The notes beneath the pieces were generated by a model, which saw nothing but the letters and a program-made list of their open reading frames with translations, made no database searches and was not told the origin of the DNA. 64,000 bases of DNA from Burkholderia cepacia. GTDB lineage: Bacteria > Pseudomonadota > Gammaproteobacteria > Burkholderiales > Burkholderiaceae. The position numbers and the translations under genes are program-made. The stretch's first letter is position 1. Each line of letters begins with the position of its first letter. The DNA lies in contig NZ_CP073637.1 of assembly GCF_029962485.1 (NCBI RefSeq), forward strand, positions 2,480,001 to 2,544,000. Direction: 5' to 3'. Below are positions 8,557 through 15,773 of the stretch, piece by piece.

Positions 8557-10737
8557 ATGTCGACACTTTCGTTACCTGTCCGGCGTTTCACGCCGATTGC
8601 CTTCGGCATTGCGCTCGCCTGTACCCTTCCTGCCTCCGCGCGGGCCCAGCAGGCCGCTCCCGCCGCCAATGCAACGCCCGATGCAACCGTGTTGCCGTCG
8701 ATCAACGTAACCGGCGCCGCCGAGCCGCTGCCCGGCGACCTCGCCCCGACCTACGCGGGCGGCCAGGTCGCGCGCGGCGCGGATTACGGCGTGCTCGGCC
8801 GGCAAAAGGCCAGCGACGTGCCGTTCAGCATGACCACCTACACGTCGAAACTGATCGAGGACCAGCAGGCGCGCACGCTCGCCGATGTGCTCGACAACGA
8901 TCCGGCCGTGCGCAGCGCGTCCGGTTACGGCAACTTCTAGCAAGTGTTCGTCATCCGCGGCTTCGAGCTCGCCGGCGACGACGTGTCGCTGAACGGCCTG
9001 TACGGCGTCACGCCGCGGCAGCTCGTCGAAACCGAAGCGGTCGAACGCGTCGACGTGTTCAAGGGTGCGAATGCGTTCCTGAGCGGTGCGTCGCCGAACG
9101 GTTCGGCGGTTGGCGGCGGCGTGAACCTGCAGTTGAAGCGCGCGGACGACAAGCCGCTCACGCGCGTCACAGTCGACGGCGCGACGTCCGGTTCGCTCGG
9201 CACGCACGTGGACATCGGCCGCCGCTTCGGCAGCGAAGGCCAGTTCGGCGTACGCGTGAACCAGTCGATCAGCGGCGGCGACACGGCCGTCGACGGCGAG
9301 CGCCACCGCAACAACGTGACGGCCGTATCGCTCGACTGGCGCGGCGACAAGCTGCGCCTGTCCGGCGACTTCCTGTATCAGCGGGCGCGGATCGACAACG
9401 GCCGCCCTGTCGTGCTGATCAGCGGCAACCAGTTGCCGGCCGTGCCGTCCGCGACGCACAACTATGCGCAGTCGTGGAGCTTCAGCGAGCTCGAGGACAC
9501 GGTCGGGATCGTGCGCGCCGAATACGATTTCCTGCCCGCGTGGACGGCCTACGTATCGGCAGGCGCGCGCCATACGAACGAGCACGGCGACTACTACACG
9601 CCGACCTACTCGTCGTCCGGCACGACCGGCTCGCGCCTGAGCGTGCCCCACAAGGAAGACGCGCAATCCGCCGAAACCGGCGTGCGCGGCCGCTTCACGA
9701 CCGGCCCCGTGTCGCACTTCGTGACGGCCGGCGCGTCGTTCATCCGCATCGACAGCCAGTCCGCGTACACGATGTCGAATGCGTTCCCGACGACGCTCTA
9801 CGATCCGTCGCCGGTCGGATTCCCGGCGACGGCCTACGCGGGCGGCGACATGAGCGATCCCGGTACGGTGACGAAGACCTGGCTGCGCAGCGTCGCGGTG
9901 TCCGATACGCTCGGCTTCCTCGACGACCGCGTGCTGTTCACGATCGGCGCGCGCCGCCAGTCGATCTCGGTCGACAACTTCGACTACACGGGCGCGGTCA
10001 CGGCCGCCTACAGCGACGCGATCACGACGCCGGTGTTCGGCCTCGTCGTGAAACCGTGGCGCAACGTGTCGATCTTCGCGAATCGCAGCGAGGCGCTCGC
10101 GCAGGGCGAAATCGCGCCGAACACCGCCCGCAACGCGGGGCAGGCGCTGTCGCCGTTCCGGTCGAAGCAGGTCGAAGCGGGGATCCGCTACGACACAGAC
10201 AAGTACGGTGCGTCGCTTGCGCTGTTCCAGATCGAGAAGCCGATGGCGTACACCGACCCGGCGTCGAACCTGTTCGGCGCCGACGGCACGCAGCGGCACC
10301 GCGGCATCGAAACGGCCGTGTACGGCGAACCGTGGAAAGGCGTGCGGCTGATCGCGGGCGCGACGTATCTCAATGCGACGCTGCAGAACACGGCAGGCGG
10401 TGCGAACGACGGCAACCGGCCGATCAGCGTGCCGTCATTCCTGTTCAACGCGGGCGCGGAATACGACGTGCCGATGCTGAACGGGCTCACGCTGACCGCG
10501 CGCTGGATCCACACGGGGCCGCAGTACGTGGACGTCGCGAACACGATGTCGATCCAGGCGTGGGACCGCTTCGACCTCGGGGCGCGCTACGCGACGGACG
10601 TGTTCGGCAAGAAGACGACGTTCCGCGCGACCGTACGCAACGTCGCGAACAAGTCGTACTGGTCGTCGACGATCGGCGGGTATCTGACGCAGGGCGATCC
10701 GCGGTCGGTGTGGCTGTCGATGACGACGGATTTTTGA
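8557..10737 (+). pseudogene. TonB-dependent siderophore receptor interrupted by an in-frame TAG
   Basis: An outer-membrane ferrisiderophore receptor of the FhuE/FcuA type, 726 codons in one continuous frame. It has a signal peptide (residues 1-30, ending SARAQQ), a plug domain (ADVLDNDPAVRSASGYGNF...VFVIRGFELAGDDVSLNGLYG) and a 22-strand barrel ending in the aromatic C-terminus MTTDF typical of outer-membrane proteins. Codon 128 (8938-8940) is TAG, inside the plug just before QVFVIRGF. The frame then runs open to the TGA at 10,737. Relatives usually have a small residue such as Ser here, so a single C-to-A change from TCG would explain it. Without readthrough no functional receptor is made; a GTG at 8944 lacks a signal peptide. 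A sequencing error is possible. Confidence 0.85.
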
Positions 10738-10794
10738 CGCAAGCGGAAGGGAGTGGCGGGCTGCCGCCAGAGTTTGCTATACTCTCGGTCTTCC

Positions 10795-10885
10795 GGAGAG
10801 ATGGATGAGTGGTTTAAGTCGCACGCCTGGAAAGCGTGTATAGGTTAATCGCCTATCGGGGGTTCGAATCCCCCTCTCTCCGCCA
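10795..10885 (+). tRNA. tRNA-Ser (anticodon GGA)
   Basis: A complete tRNA. The acceptor stem GGAGAGA pairs with TCTCTCC, the anticodon arm CACGC-CTGGAAA-GCGTG gives anticodon GGA (codon UCC, Ser), a long class II variable arm follows (TATAGGTTAATCGCCTATC), the T-loop is GGTTCGAATCC, and CCA is encoded at 10,883-10,885. A TATACT -10 element lies at 10,778-10,783. Confidence 0.97.
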
Positions 10886-10895
10886 GGACATCAGC

Positions 10896-10921
10896 AAAAA
10901 CGGGCCGCTCGGCCCGTTTTT
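10896..10921 (+). terminator. Rho-independent terminator after tRNA-Ser
   Basis: CGGGCC (10,901-10,906) and GGCCCG (10,911-10,916) form a stem with loop GCTC, preceded by an A-run and followed by TTTTT. Confidence 0.85.
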
Positions 10922-11046
10922 CGTTTCTATCCACACCGGTATCTACACGGTGTCAAACGGCGCGAAAAATCGCCGGGAATCTACGTCCACCTTGTTGCCA
11001 CCGAACAACATTGGGCGTGCTCTCAAGGACCAACGCGGCTCGACAT

Positions 11047-11346
11047 CTATTGCCGTAGCATTTGCTGCGTCTGCTTGTTGGTCAAATTATCGCGCAGGCG
11101 CTGTAGCTGCCGCTCTCGAACAAAATCGTCAGCCTCGCGGTTCAGGCGCTCGGTGTCGCGCTCGGTCTTTACCCTTTCTTCCTGCAGTTCGCGCTGCATG
11201 TGCTCGTTGAACTGTCTGTCCGAGTCAAGCAGGCGCTGATCTTCTTGCCCAACGTAGTACGCCGTGTCTGGATCGATGTCTTGGGCGTGCGCCGAAACGC
11301 AAAGCGCAAGCAGCGCGGCCGCTATGACTTGGATCGCTGTCTTCAT
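11047..11346 (-). CDS. Exported coiled-coil protein, 99 residues
   Basis: A small secreted protein of unknown function. The N-terminus MKTAIQVIAAALLALCVSAHAQD is a clear Sec signal peptide with an AHA-Q cleavage site. The mature 77 residues are almost entirely charged (many Glu, Arg, Gln) and should form a long helix or coiled coil (MQRELQEERVKTERDTERLNREADDFVRERQLQRL). There is no cysteine in the mature part. It is single, between tRNA-Ser and the HicB-like pair, and could be periplasmic. I do not recognise the family. Confidence 0.65.
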   Translation of the reverse strand: MKTAIQVIAAALLALCVSAHAQDIDPDTAYYVGQEDQRLLDSDRQFNEHMQRELQEERVKTERDTERLNREADDFVRERQLQRLRDNLTNKQTQQMLRQ

Positions 11347-11416
11347 GTCCCCTCATTCCCGGGGGCGATGCGCTGCCGGCGAACAACATAGGGGATGGCG
11401 TGGTGGCATGCTGTGA

Positions 11417-11665
11417 TTAATCAGTGCCCGTCCCGGCAGGCGCTCCTGCTCCCGCGTTCCAATCATCGACCTGTTTAAGAATGTCGCTCAGGGAAAGGAG
11501 CGGACATACCTTGTCAGGTCCAATTTCCGGGACGGTAAAAAAATGACCGTCGGCGGTGACCCAAAGACCGTGTTCATCACAGGCGTCGCACAGTCTCTTG
11601 CACGAGCGCACCGTATGTAGCTCGTGATATACATCCTCGTTCGAGACGAGCCGATTCGGGTTCAT
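11417..11665 (-). CDS. Small cysteine-containing protein, second gene of a HicB-like operon
   Basis: An 82-residue protein with Cys residues spaced C-x3-C-x2-C (RSCKRLCDACDEHGLW) plus a fourth in DKVCPLL. Its second half, VTADGHFFTVPEIGPDK...LSLSDILKQV, loosely recalls the layout of HicA toxins (Gly-His, then a proline-led strand, then ILKQ), but the match is weak and the length is greater. It overlaps the upstream gene by 4 bp (ATGA, 11,662-11,665), so the two are translationally coupled. No function is assigned. Confidence 0.6.
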   Translation of the reverse strand: MNPNRLVSNEDVYHELHTVRSCKRLCDACDEHGLWVTADGHFFTVPEIGPDKVCPLLSLSDILKQVDDWNAGAGAPAGTGTD

Positions 11666-11925
11666 GCTGCGACACGGTGAATTGCGAACTTATCCACTGG
11701 CCTATCGCTGCCAAATACGCCAGCCTCAGGGACAGGGTCGACGCGAACCTTTACGCCCTCTGAGAAATAGACCAGTTTGCTGATCGCTTGCACGAGTCGC
11801 TGCGAAAGTTGGTCGTTCGTCTCCGCGCATACAAACAACCCTTGCAGTTGCTTACTCTTCGCGAAATACATACCACCGTGCCAGCTTATAGTCACGGTCA
11901 CGAATGACATTTCATCGTGTTCCAT
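11662..11925 (-). CDS. HicB-like / DUF1902-type small protein
   Basis: An 87-residue protein. Residues 5-45 (FVTVTISWHGGMYFAKSKQLQGLFVCAETNDQLSQRLVQAISKLV) follow the HicB/DUF1902 pattern: a strand, a turn, a second strand ending in a LxGL-like bend, then a helix. Such domains occur in antitoxins of HicAB-type systems, but a DNA-binding C-terminus is not seen here. I chose the ATG at 11,925 because GGAGG sits 6 bp before it; an ATG at 11,937 lies upstream of that site. It is the first gene of a two-gene unit with the 82-residue protein. Confidence 0.6.
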   Translation of the reverse strand: MEHDEMSFVTVTISWHGGMYFAKSKQLQGLFVCAETNDQLSQRLVQAISKLVYFSEGVKVRVDPVPEAGVFGSDRPVDKFAIHRVAA

Positions 11926-12140
11926 GAAGGCCTCCAATCCAAATGAATGAAGTCGCAGGCTGCACTGTCGTCTGTACAGGCTTCGGAAACAGTCGAGACA
12001 CGACGTCTGCTGTCATTATTTACGACAGAAATCGCCTTTCTCTTGGGGCAAGTCAAGATAGCGTCACGCAAAAAACGAGCAAATTCCGGGCCTCCCGAGA
12101 AAAATCAATCTTACTAAGCCCCTCAATCGATGCAGTGATA

Positions 12141-12186
12141 TTGCGAATTCGCAACAACGAGGCGAAAACGTTACTTTTTTGTAACG
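12141..12186. promoter_or_regulatory. Palindromes in the 565-bp gap upstream of vgrG
   Basis: The gap 11,938-12,502 has no convincing gene and is A/T-richer than its surroundings. It contains a perfect 14-bp palindrome TTGCGAATTCGCAA (12,141-12,154) and, 14 bp later, a perfect inverted repeat CGTTAC-TTTTTT-GTAACG (12,169-12,186). Both lie about 320-360 bp upstream of the module B vgrG and could be operators for it or for the divergent HicB-like operon. The function is unknown. Confidence 0.4.
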
Positions 12187-12502
12187 CCGATTGTTGCGGA
12201 CATAGGTCTGCAGTCAGTCCGACAGCTGACCACGCTTTCTGGCTAGTAGCGGGCGGTATTCATACGCCATCGGGCAGCGCGGGCTTCGCGATTCAGCCGC
12301 TTCATAGGTCTGTACAAATCGACGTTCAACATTCCTGACATTTCTGCTCGTGCGCCTATGAGGGGCTTTGTGGTATACGTCTGAGCTTATCGCTTCAGGT
12401 CGGGACGGACACAAGCATTGTCAGCGCCCCGCATTGCCGGCGAATTCCAGGGCGCACGGGCCGCCCAGCGGCACTTCGCGTCCGAATCAAGGGATAAGAA
12501 CA

Positions 12503-14974
12503 ATGCAGAACACGGCACAAGCCCTGAGAGACCTTGCGCTGGGGCCGCAGCACAACCGGCAAGTGCAAATAAGCTTTCCGGATAATAACGCGCCTTACAA
12601 AATCCTACTGCCGAATGCATTCGAGGCAGTTGAAGCGCTATCGAAAGATTTCGCTTACAAAATCGAAATCCTGTCGGATAACGACCACCTTGTGCCGAAG
12701 GATTTCATCGGCAAACGCGTGACGGCCAGTTTGACGCGCGGCGACGGTAGTCAACGATATTTCAACGGCCATATCTTTTCATTCCGCCACATTCGTACCG
12801 ATGGTGGCTGGGTCTTCTATGAAGTGCATGTGGGTCCGTGGCTGCGCTACCTGAAGTACAGCCAGCACAATCGCCTATTTCTCGATCAGAACCTGCACGA
12901 CCAGACAGCGACGGTTTTCCAGGACTATGGCGTATTGCCCGAATGGGCGTGGCAGGTCGGCGAAGACGATCCGCGCATGACGATGGCCTGCCAATTCGAC
13001 GAAGACGACCACAATTACCTTCATCGGCGCTGGGAACACGCGGGCTACCTGTACTGGTACGAGCACACGGCCAAGGCGCACAAGCTCACCGTCTCCGATC
13101 CGACGCGCCCTGCGCCCGCGATCGATGGCAAGGTTCACGAAATCCGCTTTCACAACGGCATGGGGGCTGAGGAATCGGACAGCATTCTGAGCTGGTCCCC
13201 GTTCCAGCAAACCACGTCGACGCACGCGGAACTGTCCCGTTTCGACTTCAAGAGCCCGACGCCGACCCACGTCCAAACGGGTCTGTTGAACCCCGACGCC
13301 GCGCAGCCCCGTCTCGAATGGAACGAGTACGCCGGCGCGTACGGCTATCGGAACATGGAACACGGGTACCAGGTCGCCAATCGACGGATGGAGGAAATCG
13401 AAGCGACGATCAAGCACTTCGACGCGAAGGGCAACAATCGCTTCGTGCAGCCAGGGCGCTGGTTCCGACTGACGGATCGTTACGGCTCGGCACTGAGCCG
13501 CGATCAGAGCGACGACGAATACCTGATCATCGCGGTCAGGCACATAGCGACCAACAACTATCTGCAAGACACCGGCGTGCTGGCGGAATACCGCAACGAG
13601 TTCACGTGCGTTCCCAAGGCAACCCCGTGGCGGCCCGGGCGGGGCTTCAACAGTGTCAACACGAAGATCCTCGCACCGCAGACTGCAACCGTTGTCGGTC
13701 AGTCCGGCACGAGCATTCATACCGACGAACACGGCCGCGTGCTGGTTCAATTTCATTGGGATCGCGACGGCAAGTATTCGACATGGGTGCGGGTCGCAAG
13801 CGGCTGGGCCGGCGGCGGCCAAGGGATGGTGGCGCTGCCCCGCGTCGGTTCGGAAGTCATCGTGCAATGGCTCGACGGCAATCCGGATCATCCCATCATT
13901 ACGGGCCGCGTAATGAACGCGCGCAACGTGCCATCGTGGAAGCTGCCGGACGAGAATGCGCTGATGGGCATTCGCAGCCGGGAGCTGAACGGCGCGGACG
14001 GCAACGCATCGTCCGGCCGTAGCAATCACCTGATTTTCGACGATACGGCGAACGCCATTCAAGCGCAACTTCGGTCCGACCATGCGGCGAGCCAGCTCTC
14101 GCTCGGCAAGATCACGCGAATCGAGGATTGGCAGGGGCGCAAGGATGCGCGTGGCGAGGGCTTCGAGCTGCGTACCGATGAGGTCGGTGCGATTCGTTCG
14201 GGCAAAGGGATGCTGATCAGCACCGAAGTTCAGGCGATGGCGAAGGGTCATCTGTCGGACGTAGGCACGCCGGCGTCGCGCCTGACCAAAGCGCAAACGT
14301 TACATGCGCAATCGGCCAAGCTTGCGCAGCATTATCAGGCCCAGGAAAACGGCGCGGATCAGACATCTATCGCCGATGCGCTGAAATCGCAGGTGGACGG
14401 TATACAGGGCGCGGGCACGACGGGCAGTAGCGACAAGGGTGATTTCCCGGAACTCGACGAAGCGCACCTGCTGTTGGCCGGCGCGGCCGGCATTGCCGTT
14501 ACGACACCCGCGACGGCGCACGTCACTGGCGGCCAGCACGTGGCCGTCACGGCCGGGGACAGCCTGTCGGTCGCGACGGGTAAATCGTTCTTCGCCAGCG
14601 TATCAGACAAGTTCTCGCTGTTCGTGCACAAGATGGGCATGAAGCTGATCGCGGCGAGCGGCAAGGTGCAGGTGCACGCGGAAAACGACGAGCTGGAACT
14701 GCTGGCGAAGAAGGTCTTGTCGATCATCAGCACGACCGACTGGATCAACATCACGGCGAAGCAGGGCATCCGCCTGACCGCTGGCAACAGCCAGCTCGAA
14801 GTCAGCGCAAAGGGTATCGTCGGTTACACGCCAGGTGAGAACAAGGTGCATGCGGGCAGCCACGATACCGTAGGGCCGCAGAGCATCCCAGCGAAATTCC
14901 CCGGCTCTGATCTTTGTGCACCGGTTGCGCAGGACGCCGCGCAAAGTGGTCAGGCGTCCGTCGCGCTCTCCTAA
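12503..14974 (+). CDS. vgrG: VgrG spike protein (module B)
   Basis: A T6SS VgrG of 823 residues, the trimeric spike that carries effectors. It has a gp27-like N-terminal half (VQISFPDNNAPYKILLPNAFEAVEALSKDFAYKIEILS), a gp5 OB-fold segment (TDEHGRVLVQFHWDRDGKYSTWVRVASGWAGGGQGMVALPRVGSEVIVQWLDGNPDHPIITGRV) at about residues 410-470, and a DUF2345 beta-helix towards the C-terminus. The end is a short unstructured Ala/Ser/Gln tail with no TTR or catalytic extension, unlike the module A VgrG. The start at 12,503 has AAGGGAT about 9 bp upstream; an in-frame ATG 135 bp earlier is not supported. It heads the operon vgrG-DUF4123-effector-membrane protein-PAAR. Confidence 0.93.
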   Translation: MQNTAQALRDLALGPQHNRQVQISFPDNNAPYKILLPNAFEAVEALSKDFAYKIEILSDNDHLVPKDFIGKRVTASLTRGDGSQRYFNGHIFSFRHIRTDGGWVFYEVHVGPWLRYLKYSQHNRLFLDQNLHDQTATVFQDYGVLPEWAWQVGEDDPRMTMACQFDEDDHNYLHRRWEHAGYLYWYEHTAKAHKLTVSDPTRPAPAIDGKVHEIRFHNGMGAEESDSILSWSPFQQTTSTHAELSRFDFKSPTPTHVQTGLLNPDAAQPRLEWNEYAGAYGYRNMEHGYQVANRRMEEIEATIKHFDAKGNNRFVQPGRWFRLTDRYGSALSRDQSDDEYLIIAVRHIATNNYLQDTGVLAEYRNEFTCVPKATPWRPGRGFNSVNTKILAPQTATVVGQSGTSIHTDEHGRVLVQFHWDRDGKYSTWVRVASGWAGGGQGMVALPRVGSEVIVQWLDGNPDHPIITGRVMNARNVPSWKLPDENALMGIRSRELNGADGNASSGRSNHLIFDDTANAIQAQLRSDHAASQLSLGKITRIEDWQGRKDARGEGFELRTDEVGAIRSGKGMLISTEVQAMAKGHLSDVGTPASRLTKAQTLHAQSAKLAQHYQAQENGADQTSIADALKSQVDGIQGAGTTGSSDKGDFPELDEAHLLLAGAAGIAVTTPATAHVTGGQHVAVTAGDSLSVATGKSFFASVSDKFSLFVHKMGMKLIAASGKVQVHAENDELELLAKKVLSIISTTDWINITAKQGIRLTAGNSQLEVSAKGIVGYTPGENKVHAGSHDTVGPQSIPAKFPGSDLCAPVAQDAAQSGQASVALS

Positions 14975-14978
14975 GTCA

Positions 14979-15728
14979 ATGAACTCATCCGTCTCTTCCA
15001 TGTTGCCCGTTGACGAATCTGCCGCCCTGTTAACGCAGGGCTTTCTGCTCGTTGAACCGGCCATGCTCGTCCACACACCGGTCCTCGCAGCGCTTGATAT
15101 GCGCCCTTGTACGCCGCGAGTGCTAGCGCATCGCGAAGAGTTGATGCCACGCCTGATCGATCTCAGCGCGCTCGATCCGCAGGATCAGCGCGTCGCCATA
15201 GAAGTTTGGCAGGAGGAGGTTGAGACCGAGCGGCCACCTGTCGTATGCGCGTGGATTGATACCCAAGCCAGCACCGACACGCTTGTCGAACATATCGCCC
15301 GCTATTTGGTGGGTCCCGGTGCGCGCGGCCAGTCAGTGTTTTGGCGATATTACGACCCGCGCGTTCTCAGTCTGACGCTCGCGGTGCTTGAACCGGATCA
15401 GCGCCGCGCCTTGCTTGGACCGATCGACGCATGGCAATTCGCATGGGCCGGTCACCGTTGGTCCGTCGCCGCGCCAGAGACGAAGGCCGAACCGGAGAGC
15501 CAACCGACTGGCTGGCCGCGTCCGGACCAATGGCCGCGCCTCGATCGTAGCGAAGTTGTCGAACAGGTGCGTCAACGACTGCCGGCGCTAACGCTTGATC
15601 AAGCTGCGCAGTTGCCGGCCGTGATCGATCAGGCGTTGTGTGCGATGGCTGATCAAGATGCTGCGAGCGCTGATGCGCTGGTGGAAAACGCAGTACAGCG
15701 CGTACAGCAAGATTTGTTAGCCGGGTAA
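14979..15728 (+). CDS. DUF4123-family T6SS effector chaperone
   Basis: A 249-residue cytoplasmic protein of the DUF4123 family (Tap-1/TEC). These chaperones load an effector onto its cognate VgrG and are nearly always encoded between the two, as here. The family pattern is visible in the central part: PPVVCAWIDTQASTDTLVEHIARYLVG, then SVFWRYYDPRVLSLTLAVLEPDQRRALLGPIDAWQFAW, the last being the hallmark of the domain. The ATG at 14,979 is 4 bp after the vgrG stop, which argues for co-translation; the upstream in-frame start inside vgrG is disfavoured. The client is expected to be the 878-residue protein that follows 45 bp later. Confidence 0.88.
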   Translation: MNSSVSSMLPVDESAALLTQGFLLVEPAMLVHTPVLAALDMRPCTPRVLAHREELMPRLIDLSALDPQDQRVAIEVWQEEVETERPPVVCAWIDTQASTDTLVEHIARYLVGPGARGQSVFWRYYDPRVLSLTLAVLEPDQRRALLGPIDAWQFAWAGHRWSVAAPETKAEPESQPTGWPRPDQWPRLDRSEVVEQVRQRLPALTLDQAAQLPAVIDQALCAMADQDAASADALVENAVQRVQQDLLAG

Positions 15729-15773
15729 CGACGGCGTCCCAATACGAATATTTTGAGGCTCTAGGATCACATC

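Noticed and set aside
8572..10299. A long minus-strand open frame opposite the siderophore receptor
   Set aside because: The product is Arg/Val-rich shadow sequence; the receptor frame on the plus strand has clear domains.
11943..12338. A 131-codon plus-strand frame in the gap before vgrG
   Set aside because: No ribosome site, no recognisable fold, poor codon bias and overlap with the palindromes.
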